DNA from: Mytilus edulis
Taxonomy: Eukaryota > Mollusca > Bivalvia > Mytilida > Mytilidae
Length of the DNA: 64,000 nucleotides
Direction of reading: 5' to 3'
NCBI RefSeq assembly: GCF_963676685.1
Contig: NC_092346.1
Location: forward strand, 25,061,133-25,125,132
In this document: piece after piece, positions 22,503-34,100 of the stretch
Layout of the letters: every line of letters starts with the position of its first letter
Position numbering within the stretch: position 1 is the stretch's first letter
Translations under genes and position numbers: made by a program
Notes under the pieces: generated by a model
Databases searched by the model: none
What the model was told of the DNA's origin: nothing
The model's input: the letters and a program-made list of their open reading frames with translations, nothing else

Positions 22503-23936
22503 CAACTGTATGGCACGCCGTTATTATATTTATTCAATTTCGAGATATCTTATTTAGTTAAATAAGATATCTTATAAACTAATTGAGATATCTTAATAAC
22601 AAAATGAGATATCTTATATATTAATTGGGATATCTTATATATTAATTGAGATATCTGATTTATTAAATAAGATATCTTATATATTAAATAAGATATCTTA
22701 TTAAAATGTTAATTAAGATATCTTATTAAATATATAAGATATCTTATTTAAAATATAAGATATCTCTATATATTTATAAGACATCTTATTAACTATATAA
22801 GATATCTTTTTTTATAGTTAATAATACAGATATCTTATTTACTTAATAAGATATCTCCATAAGTTAATAAGATATCTCTATTAGTTTATAAGATATCTCT
22901 ATTAATTAATAAGATATCTTATAAAATAGGTATTTAAAAGATATCTTTATAAAGAAGTAAGATATCTTATATACTTTATAAGATATCTTATTAATTAATA
23001 GAGATATCTTATTAACTTATAGAGATATCTTATAAACTAATAGAGATATCTTATAAACTTTTAGAGATATTTTATTAACTTATAGAGATATCTTATTAAC
23101 TTATAGAGATATCTTATAAACTAATGGAGATATCTTATAAACTTTTAGAGATATCTTATTAACTTATAGAGATATCTTATTTAATTGGTTATAAAGATAT
23201 CTTATTTAATATATAAGATATCTTCATAAGTTAATAAGATATCTCTATTAGTTTATAAGATATCTCTATTAATTAATAAGATATCTTATAAAGAATGTAT
23301 TTAAAAGATATCTTTATAAAGAAGTAAGATATCTTATATACTTTATAAGATATCTTATTAATTAATAGAGATATCTTATTAACTTATAGAGATATCTTAT
23401 AAACTAATAGAGATATCTTATAAACTTTTAGAGATATTTTATTAACTTATAGAGATATCTTATTAACTTATAGAGATATCTTATAAACTAATGGAGATAT
23501 CTTATAAACTTTTAGAGATATCTTATTTAATTGGTTATAAAGATATCTTATTTAATATATAAGATATCTTCATAAGTTAATAAGATATCTCTATTAGTTT
23601 ATAAGATATCTCTATTAATTAATAAGATATCTTATAAAGAATGTATTTAAAAGATATCTTTATAAAGAAGTAAGATATCTTATATTCTTTATAAGATATC
23701 TTATTAATTAATAGAGATCTCTTATTAACTTATAGAGATATCTTATAAACTAATAGAGATATCTTATAAACTAATAGAGCTATCTTATTTACTTTCAAAT
23801 TAAATAAGATATCTTATAAAAATTAAAGATATCGTAATACTTAATAAGATATCTTAATACTTAATAAGATATCTTGTTAAATAAATAAGATATCTTCAAA
23901 TTTGAATAAATATAAAAACGGAGTGCCATACAACTG
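22503..23936. mobile_element. Foldback element of 1422 bp filled with an AGATATCT satellite
   Basis: The direct repeat CAACTG (22503-22508 and 23931-23936) flanks an element running from 22509 to 23930. Its ends are inverted repeats: TATGGCACGCCGTTATTATA on the left against TATGGCACTCCGTTTTTATA read inward from the right. The match continues with gaps for about 60 bp. The interior is dozens of AGATATCT palindromes spaced about 20-27 bp apart. A higher-order unit recurs at 22857, 23225 and 23571 (368 and 346 bp apart). No coding frame was found, so it is a non-autonomous foldback transposon whose interior has been amplified in tandem. Confidence 0.8.
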
Positions 23937-23939
23937 GTC

Positions 23940-24250
23940 CCATTGTGAGCGCAGATCCCTCCAAAAACCTCGCACAGTGGTGTAACAGCATGACATAAAA
24001 ACAAGCTACAAAAATCAATTGGAAATGGCCGAACTCAACATATCGGTACGAAGCACACGCAGAGTTTTTGAAAATTATGCGGTAAAAACTAACGTAATTT
24101 GTCCTTAAATTTAAAAAAAAGGCCCATTACAATTTATATGTGTACTAAGGTTACATAAAAAGAAAATGTGGTATGATTGCCAACGAGACAACTTTCCAAC
24201 AGAGACAAAAATGACACAGAAATTAACAAGTTGATGAGACCACAACTTTA
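23940..24250 (+). repeat. Dispersed repeats: family H then family A
   Basis: The stretch 23940-24060 has cctcgcacagtggtgtaaca and aaaatcaattggaaatggcc. At 24165-24250 the family A phrase atgtggtatgattgccaacg follows, with gacacagaaattaacaag. Confidence 0.6.
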
Positions 24251-25077
24251 TCATGTTCCTCGTTAACAACCTAGACAAAAAACCAATCCAACCAAAATTC
24301 CTATTATTAGAAATTACATCATATGAGGAGAATGAAATCAGGGATCTATATTTTTAATAAGATTGAACCAAAACTTTAAATCTATATGGAACCGGCGAAC
24401 GAAATTTCGGACTGATGGATTATGCAAAGACAAGAATAAAACAACACCTCACTATTAGTGTAGGCGGGGCATAAAATCAATTTAAGACTAGTATTGATGC
24501 ATGTTTGCATATTTTTTTTTATATACGTGCATTTTAATCTTAGCATCTCACTCATATTTCCAGAATTAGGATAAATTCTGAAAATATATATTTTTTTATT
24601 TCTTGATCCCAAAGTATATCTTATAGTTTCAAACTTTCTATTTGTTTTTTTAAAAGTAATCTGTTGAAATAGTTACCTTATTTTTAATCTATACATTTCT
24701 AACAACTTGTAACCATGATAATATCCACTTGACATGCTTGAAATTCTATCAGATTACTTTTGGAGCGGTTATGAGTCTTTGAAACATGCTCACAAAGGTT
24801 TTTTTGGTGAAATCATTGTCATATTGGTCAAAAATTTTCTTTGCTTCAACCGGATTTGGAGGCGATATTATCAAAGAATTGATAAAATCAGCACAAAGGT
24901 TTACTTCCTAGATCATCTAGCCTCAAGCATCATGTCAGGCATTGTCATTACTATAAACCAATAAATGTATTCTAATCTGAGGAACAGTTTAACAAAAAAT
25001 TTTACTAATGATACTGATGATCCACCACAAAATAACATAAGTAGAACCATACAAATAGTAAGCAAATACATATAAAA
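24251..25077. other. Intergenic, no feature supported
   Basis: Only short frames; the 76-codon plus frame at 24734-24964 has no recognisable domain. Confidence 0.4.
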
Positions 25078-25330
25078 AAAGATGTAGTATGATTGCCAAT
25101 GAGACAATTCTCCACAAGAGACCAAAATGACACAGAAATTAACAACTACAGGTCACCATATTGCCATCAACAATGAGCAAAGCCAATACCCCATTATCAG
25201 CTATAAAAGCCCCCGAAATGACAATGTAAAACAATTCAAACGGAGAAAACTAACGGCCTTATTTATGTACAAAAAATAAACGAAAGGGAATATGTAACAC
25301 ACAAAAGAACCACAACCATTGAATTACAGG
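25078..25330 (+). repeat. Dispersed repeat family A, long copy
   Basis: It runs gatgtagtatgattgccaat, a tccacaagagaccaaaatga stretch, aacaactacaggtcaccata, caatgagcaaagccaatacc, then aaacggagaaaactaacggc. Confidence 0.8.
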
Positions 25331-26289
25331 CTTCTTATATCATGTTATCAAATCTATATATCATCTCCCATTTAGAAAAAACACACGAACAAATGAACCT
25401 ATAATGTGTTGCTCTCCTATCTACAAAATGTATCCAAAGACAAAGATGTGGAACATATTCTATCATAATCATTTGGCAACTAATGTAATTACTGTCTCTT
25501 CCATGCCCGTCTTGAACATACAAAATAAATATTAAATAAACAATACTCCTAATGCTCAGGTTGGTTGTCATCGTGCGACACAGTTAATAACACCATATAG
25601 GAAAACATAGAACTCCCTTTTGTCATAAGACACTGTCAAACATCCAAACATACTATCCACACTCATCTGTGTCCACACTTGTAACATAATAAAAAATATG
25701 ACTGAATTTCGTCAAAAATATGTCAAGCGAAATTAAGTTAATAACATCATATATTTAGATATCGAACATTTGAATATTAAAAAAAACCAGTTTATGAATA
25801 CGTTTTATAAGTTCAAACGTTTAAGGCCGATCACCCCTAGTTTATGTATTCGTTTTATAAGTGAAATTCTTAAATACTCAATTTAACACGCAACTGACAG
25901 CGTTTATATCAAAATATATATCCTTATTTTAAAATCTACTAAAAAGTTACTTTATATTTGTTTAACCAGTCTCTCCAGTGATTTTCGAGGCCAAAATATT
26001 CGAAAGTCCAAAAGTAATACAAATATTTCCGTTCTCAATTACTGTATACTGTATACATTATTCTACTTGGCGACATTCCGTTCAAGGTTATGGTTGTTTT
26101 TCTGAATATTTTTTTTTAACATATATCACTAATTATTTTTTTGATTTTGTATTTCCATTGTATTATCAAATCTATTCGTTCAGTGTATGTTCACTTGTAT
26201 AAATATGTCTTTTGATTGAGTTCAGCCATTTCAATTGATATTTTATAGTGTGTCTTTCTATATGTTGTGATGTTATGCTATTGTTTCAG

Positions 26290-26439
26290 GAAAAGTTGAA
26301 GGTTGGTACATATCAAAACTTATTAATCCGCTGCATGAATGAGCTCCGATCTACGAGTCCTTATATGGAGTATAGTAAGATGGTATATCCGAACAAGGAA
26401 GCAAGGAAACTGTATCTATACTTTTTATTGTCGAAATAA
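26290..26439 (+). CDS. Possible orphan terminal exon, function unknown
   Basis: The acceptor TTGTTTCAG (26281-26289) is followed by 49 codons and TAA. The peptide starts EKLKVGTYQNLLIRCMNELR and ends LYLYFLLSK. Composition is coding-like (balanced charged residues, GC above the surroundings), and AATAAA overlaps the stop. I do not recognise the family and found no convincing partner exon within 2 kb upstream. It may be the end of a gene with distant exons or a stranded exon. Confidence 0.3.
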   Translation, partial: EKLKVGTYQNLLIRCMNELRSTSPYMEYSKMVYPNKEARKLYLYFLLSK

Positions 26440-27053
26440 AATCTATAAAAATCTGAAAATGACATATAAATGATCATAAATCTAAATTAAATATGGTCAA
26501 AGTCAAATGTTCTTTTTAGAAAATGTTGTCCAATCTTACTACGAAACTAGACATAGAAGAAGAAAAAGAAGAGGAATCCTTCTATTCACCTAAATAAAGT
26601 GCGTGCCTCAAAATTTCTTAACATTGACCAATACACCATTTAAAATGAGCTCAAGGTCATATGAACCCTGTCAGACAAACATGTACAGCTTATAAACATT
26701 CCATACACCAAATATAGTTGACATAGTACTTTTAGGAGAAATAACACATTGTTTTCCCCCCTTTTTTTTTTGAATTGTCCTTTTAAGTTTCCAAAATATT
26801 TCATAGAAATACCAAAGTAGAAAAGAAAGGTTGCTTTGAAATACACAAGGTGTATGTTATGACGCAGCATTTTTCTGCAATGAAATGCATGGTTAACTTC
26901 CCACAACATTCAATTTCAAAGGAATATTTTTCTATCCTTTTTCATACGAAACCGGATGTGACGGACTATGATTTAATGGTATTAAACCTAAAGCCTCCGG
27001 GATGCACATGATGGGTTCCATATACTGGATATATTCACATATTACTCATTATA

Positions 27054-27354
27054 AGGGAGATACCATTTGATTTTTATGGGGGGGCTAGGATGAAAAATTT
27101 TGTCCTGCATTTTTTTTTAGCTGTAATCTCTGTCCTGCCTTTTTATTTTTCACTCTGTTCGGTCCTGCCTTTTTTTTTTTTAGTTTATCCTGACTTTTTT
27201 TTTTACCTAAATTGTCGTCCTGACTTTTTTTTTTGCAAGTGTCTCATCCTGCCTTTTTTTTACTCAAAACTCCTGTCCTGCCTATTTTTTTCAAATTTCA
27301 TCCTAGCCCCCTACCCCCCCCCCCCCCCCCCATAAAAATCAAATGGTAGCTCCC
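27054..27354. mobile_element. Foldback element of about 300 bp with TCCTGCC/poly-T interior
   Basis: The left end AGGGAGATACCATTTGATTT continues TTTATGGGGGGG. The right end, CCCCCCC followed by CATAAAAATCAAATGGTAGC and TCCCT, is its inverted match, about 32 bp with a long C run. Between them the unit (t)cctgcc(t)n or cctgac(t)n repeats about seven times. No target duplication could be fixed. Confidence 0.65.
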
Positions 27355-27399
27355 TAATCGATTTTTTTTTTGTACTTGAGAAAACAAGTTAGTTAAATA

Positions 27400-28164
27400 A
27401 ACTGTTATCTCAGAGATATGTCTCGCTTTTTTATTTCGATAATGCAAATGCCAAGTTGAAATTAAAATAGCAACACTGTATTATGTAAATTTCGTAAATA
27501 TTCAAAGTCAATGAACCATGACTGAAAGTTCATGGCTAAACGAACTCCATGGAAATGAGATGTGCCAATGCTGAGACTACTATAACAGGGGTCGGATGGG
27601 AAATATTCTGCATATGCCCAAATTAATATTTAAATTAGGTTGAGTTGCGACGGCGGTTTCCATTGGCTGCTGAAAGGATGCATGGTGCTTTCAAACTCCC
27701 ATCATCCTATGCGCCTGTATGCTGCTTCCTTTAGCATCCATATTGCACATTTCTCACTACGAAAAAGAAAAAGCTATATTTTGTCAACATTTTGATAACA
27801 TATCTGAATAGAAATTGAGAGTCTTTGTACATATATATATTCTTAATTACACGCCATCGTCTTTTGGAGACGAACTAGCAAGAAAACTACGACGATAGCG
27901 TATTTTTGTGTCTGAATACTTTTGTACCAAACCAAACTTATTTCTTTAAATTTTAGATTTGTATATATTTGTAGATTATATAATTGTTGTACATAAAAAG
28001 AGACATAAAGTAGCCAGTTTAGTTTTTGTATCAATACAGATTATAGTCTTGAACTTTTAGTGTTACGGTTTCAGTGTTTTATATTGCCTGCAGTTAAATT
28101 TTTGTAGCATTAAATTTTTTTAACATATTTGGTCAATATAATTTGTGTCATACTTATATTATAG
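27400..28164 (+). other. Upstream region of the composite gene
   Basis: A GC-richer patch at about 27580-27740 contains an inverted CCAAT box (ccattggctg) and might hold a promoter or 5' untranslated exon of the gene that follows. The first coding exon has its own acceptor (TTATATTATAG, ending 28164), so a 5' exon is expected, but its borders cannot be fixed from sequence alone. Confidence 0.3.
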
Positions 28165-28166
28165 AT

Positions 28167-31100
28167 ATGTTTAACATTAATCTTGATAAAGGTTTGAGAA
28201 GCGTTTTAATTGCAGGGGATTCCAACCTGAAGCAGCTTAAACCCATGTTTGATTACCCACTTAGAACACTGTGCATACCTGGTGCCAGAGTAGTACAGAA
28301 TGACCGGAAAGAATTCTATTCCCAACTGATGAGTGCAATGAAGACGGAAAACCCAGACGAGATTGTTCTGCATCTAGGTTCGAATGATGTTTTCGGTGAT
28401 GTTGAATCAACTTTGAGGTATTTTTACAAAAACGATAATTGGTTTACGAAAGCTTAAATATAAAATTCATGAATTTATTGTTTAGCTGCACCATACGCAA
28501 TTACTACTGGATACAATTATGAATGATTGCATATGTTTGCCCTCTGAAATCATATTTATCTATGATAATTATTCATTGATATTATATAAAAACCCTATAA
28601 AAAAAATTCCCTTGTTTTTATGATACATCATGACATGTAATACAAGGTTACCGTAATACAATTCATGTACAATTATTGAAAGATGATCACAATCACAAAA
28701 TAATTCTGAAGAAATTGATAGGACGACACTCGCCCGAAATTATATTTTAAAAAGAAACATATCAGGAAAAACATCGTCTTTTTCGGTTCATATACATGAT
28801 GTCTATTATCTCGCCCAAAAAACCTTAAAACATTTTGTATGGCCCCACAAAGCTTTGACACATCTAGTTTTCTACTCTTTTCACCCTATTTATTGTCTAA
28901 AGAAAATGCGTAAACTTTATTGAAAAGTCCAGAGAACTCGGAATGAAATCTTGACCTGCAGAAAAAAAAATAACACCATAGATAAGTGATAGGTTAACCA
29001 ATAAAATGGAAAAAAAAACTGGTATTTAGTGCATGTTAGAAGGAGGAACTTATTTAAAAACAAAACAATTCCAAAAATCTTGCCTTAACACATGGCATAC
29101 ATTTCGTAAGGCCAAAATAAAACATATGTCTGTTTAAGGTTACATACTTGAAATACATAGGGTAGGTATTTCGGTATTTCCATTTTATTTTACTCTTTTG
29201 AGTCATGTGTTTTTTTCTTGTCATGGTCCGAGTTGAACATGGGCCGAGTTACCTGTAAATTTAATTATTGGATTATTTCCCTTTGATATTGGTTAGAAAA
29301 CATGGGGACAAAGTGTTTATTTCATCACACAAGTCGCAAATGGGCAGAGTTACCCGTAAATTTAATTATTGGATTACTTTCCTTTTATATTGGTTAGAAA
29401 ACATGGGGACAGTGTGTTTATTTCATCACACAAGTCGCAAAGTTCCTTTAAACAGCTGTTATATCATGATTGTGAACATGAGGATTTATTAGGCAATTGA
29501 TTTATATTATTGGCAACACTAACTTCACCTTTATGAAGAACAATGTTAAAAATTCTTGCCAAATGATGTTAAAGGTAATTTTTTGGTGCAAATGATAAAA
29601 TTTACATGTATTTTACAAATCGATGGTAAAAATTGGCCAATCATATTAATTTTTTTCCCAAATTAACAGTAACCCATATTTGTTTGAGATCTTTGACAAA
29701 TCATGTAATTTGCTTGGCTTATTATTATGATTTAAAAGAAACATTTTTGTATAAAAAAATTCCTAGTTTCTAATGTTAAAGAATTCAGTAGATATAGCTT
29801 ATTTACTGTAATGAATATGATGAATATTATTTGCCTCATGTACAAGTTTATTATTTTGTCTTTAGATCTTATAGATTCCTGATAGAGAATTTACTGCTGG
29901 AATTTAAATCTTTGCAAATAGGTATTTGTGGCATACTTCCCCGTGCAGTAAACCACTATGAAAGTACTTATTGGAACATGTCAGCATTGCCAAGACTGCA
30001 GAGAGATGTTGAGAAGTTGAACGCTGGTATACAGTCTTTAACTGGTGGTTACAGTAGATGTTTTTTTATTGATTATGCCAAGCTCTTTCAACCTGCTGTT
30101 CATCTTGGAAGGGACGGACTTCATGTTAATAGAAATGGTGCTTTTATTTTGAAGAGGACTTTAGAGAACTATTTAGCAGAGAGACAAAAGTGTGTGACAT
30201 ATATGAATGCAACCTTATTATCTCCTGTACAGATACCTGATGTAGAATCTTTATCACCCAAGATGACCTATGCAGAAGTGGTGAGACTATCAGTACCTTC
30301 ATCTGATACAAGGAACAGACCTTTTGACAAGGTATTTGATAATTATATGTATGAATAGAAAATATGAAAGCAAATACATATTTGTCTATCACCATCTTGC
30401 ATTAGAAAGTAACATTTTATTTTCTATGATGTTTTTTAAATTGTCTCCCTGGCATTTTAATGCAGTTTATACTTTGAAAAAAATATAGTACATTTGTTCA
30501 TAGCACATACTGATGTCCTAGATAAGAAGAATAAAATATAAGCAAATCATTGGAATGTAATGACATAAGTATTACAAAAAAAGGGATATTATTTGAATAT
30601 TATCTTTTTGTAAAGTGTGTATTATACTTACATGACTTAACGCAATTGAAACTGTTCATGTAACTGATGATTTTATATTATAAGTACATATATAAACATT
30701 TGCTGTTGAGAATAACATTTGAATGTTTATTACAGGATGTTTACCATCAGAATTCCTCTAGAACCCCTTCTAACAGGAAGAGATTGTGTTTAGCTGGGGC
30801 AAGAAGAACAATTAAAAGAAGAGTAAGTGAACAATTAAAATTTGTACCATTTAAAATAGAAATATATATCATTTTATGATACAAAATAAAGATAATATCA
30901 TAAAATTAAAGATTCTCTATAACTTCTTATACAGCTATGATGAAACTCAATTTAATGTTATAGGATAAATTGCTAAAAGATTAAAAAAAAAAAACAACAA
31001 CAAAAAAACTGATTAATGGTATGTACCCTTGTTTTTTTAAGATGTAAGCCATTTAAGATTTGATGGCAAATATTCCCTCTAGATTTTCTATACACTTAAC

Positions 31101-34100
31101 ATTAGCACAGGTGATTTTCTTTTAAAAACTATGTAAAATAAATAAAGAACAGGCTTTTAAACTATATTAGAAAAAGAATTGACAGAGTTAGCATTCTAAC
31201 TTTTTTATGGAACTAAACGAATAAACCAGAGGATTACTAATATCTGTCAAAAACAAAGACAAGAGAACATCCTAAATGTTATATAACTGTATTTGTTTTC
31301 ATTACCTTATTAATTTAGTCTCAGAGAAAACCAAGAGGAACTTATAAAACAGGGTTTGTTATCATTGCATTATTGTTGATTTTTCATGTGTTTTGTTATT
31401 GTAATTATGTTTTTTCGTTATAGCCTGATTTAGTTTTAAATGCACATAAATTACCATGGCATGCTTTTAAAAAGTTAACATTCAAGTTTATTTTTAAATG
31501 TTTGCATGCTTATGCATGTTTTATGCATGTTTGTGATGATGTTAAACAAATAAAAAATAAATTTCAAGGCAACAACAGTTTTAGTGTTACAAATTTTAAA
31601 TACTATCATGGAGCTTTTGGTTTAAAGGAGAAGTTATATATAAGTGTGAAAACTAGTACACATATGATGTATATATGAAGGCTATAGCACGTGTGAATTT
31701 ATATTGTATTCTTAGAAAATTTACTTTCACATGCTTAAAAGAAGGTTGAAAACAATGAAATATGAATAACAAATTCCATTAATCCCAAAATCACAGTTTT
31801 AAACTGTTTTATTTTTCTAATTCTACTTCAACTTTTTATAGATACAGTATAAAGAGGAATGAGATAGTCCTAGATGTTACTGATGATGTTGCTGTTATCT
31901 TGTCATCCTCAGTCATTTGTACTTTTTATCAGGTATTGTTTTGTTTACTTAAAGATTTATGCTGATATTGAAATGCAGAAAATTAAAATATCATTTATCA
32001 ATTTCAACATTTACATTTTTAATTCTTTAATATAAAATATCTGTAAATATTAGTGAGACTTAAATTTTGAATTATAAGGGGAAAACATTTATAGAATATA
32101 ATAGGTCAAAAGTACTATGTTGTTTGAATAAATTTGTTACTTTATCCCTTCTTGTGCATGAATTTGTAAAGTTAAGATTTAAAAAGCTTAAATTATTCAT
32201 TAACCCTGTGAGATCATAGGAAATTTACTAATTATTGAACTTGAATTTTTATTTCATTGCATAAAGGCAGATATTTGATTAATTGTTGTACTTTTTTTAG
32301 ACTGACACAAGAAAGCAACCTGTAGAATCTGTACAATTCAAGCAATCAAAGAAAACAGCAGTGACTAAGAAAGAAAAAAAAGTAATCTTGTTACATAGCT
32401 TCTATTCTGTAACCTGTTCAAATATTTACACCAACAAAATTTTAAAAGAATGAAAAAAGTAAATAAGTTGGTAGCTTATGATATATAAACCACAAAATGT
32501 AATTACTTATTCGTATTATATTAGATTAAGATTCTTCAAACTTTATTTTTCTTTTACATGTTCTGTTCAAAGTTTCAGTTTTAACATGCACAAATTTCTA
32601 ATTCATTTTATGTTTGATTATGACCTATGCTAACAGTCATGAAGTGTTATAGAAAAATATTTTTCAACCAGTTTAAACTTCTGTTTGATGATGGGGAATT
32701 GATTTTTCCATGATAATACCTATTTTTCCATGATAATACCTTTATCGATCACACAACATTTGAATTACAAGAATTTCATAAAAATTTTGACCGCTACAAA
32801 AAGTTTTCAAATTTGTGGCGGGAGTAGAGTTCTTACAATGGACCAGAGCGATTTATACAAGCTTGATAACGGTATTTTAAATTTTCAATAGATTGATCAG
32901 AAAAGGCACATACAATAGTGTTTTTTTTTAGTGGGTGTTTGATTTCTTTTACCCAGCGAAAGGTGTTATTAATTCATGTTTACCTACAGACATTGAAATT
33001 TCAAATCATATCAGATTGATAGATGTAATATATATCAAAGGTTGTTCATTTAAAGTTCAATATTCAATATCTTTTCAGAGCACATATAATTGTCCTGTTT
33101 GTCCAGTAACATGCTCCAGAGAAGATTTTCTGATAGACCATGTTATTTGCCGTCATGCTAAAAAAGGTTTGGTATTACCAATTCTAAGAATTTAGATATT
33201 GTGATTTTCGAATTTGATATTTTGGTATATAGAAGAAGGAATTTGGAAACCTGACTGACAATAGGCATTTTAATATTAGGTTGATATTAGGATTAGTATA
33301 GGATTGAATGAGACTTCTCTGGGTATAATTTATCATAAATAGAACAGCAATTATAAAATATTGATTAAGTACATTTTGATGATCCAAAAGAATAAGCAAT
33401 TTGTCAAAGGCACTTTCCAAGTTATTAAATATATTACTGGTATTAAAACTTTAAATTCCCTATACTTAATTTGTGTTAAAAGATTGATATGTACAGTAAA
33501 ATAGGATTGCTGAATGAAAATCGATATGTATATATATATGATGTATTTTTTATTCCAGGTCAAACTCACTCAGTCAAAGAAATTTCTCTTAAGGTTTGTA
33601 ATGTTTTGAATTCATTATGTCTGGTGATAATCATTTGAATATGTGGCGAATCAGTTTTTTTTAATTATTTTGTGCTTACTATAAGAAATGTTTGAATTAT
33701 AGGTAGTTTATATATACAGAAGGAAAAAAGAAGAAATACATGTACCAATCTGACAATTTTTTACAAATTGATATATGTTTTTGAAAAACTTACTCTTTTA
33801 TCTTGATAGGTACCAAAAACAGAAGAACCTGTGGAGGAGCTGAGGAGTTCCTTTGATGAGAATGACAAAGACATACATGACATAGAATATGTTAGTGTAA
33901 ACATAGGTAAGAGTGTTATCATTTTTAAATGTGTTGGATGGCATAATCTTTTCAACTGCATATAATATTGCAATAGATTTAGTGAAAATGAAATAGTTTG
34001 GGCTTCACTTGTGCATTTTGTCTATCTAATTACCTTTTAAATTAGATTGCTGTTGTATTTTTCCCTTGTGTACAGATTCATTTTAAGCCAAAGTGGAACA

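Noticed and set aside
22509-23930. CRISPR-like regular repeats
   Set aside because: Spacers are not unique, units are palindromic AT-rich octamers with higher-order periodicity, and the setting is a eukaryotic genome.
27090-27335. 81-codon Phe/Leu/Pro-rich plus frame
   Set aside because: Translation of a poly-T/TCCTGCC foldback interior, not a gene.
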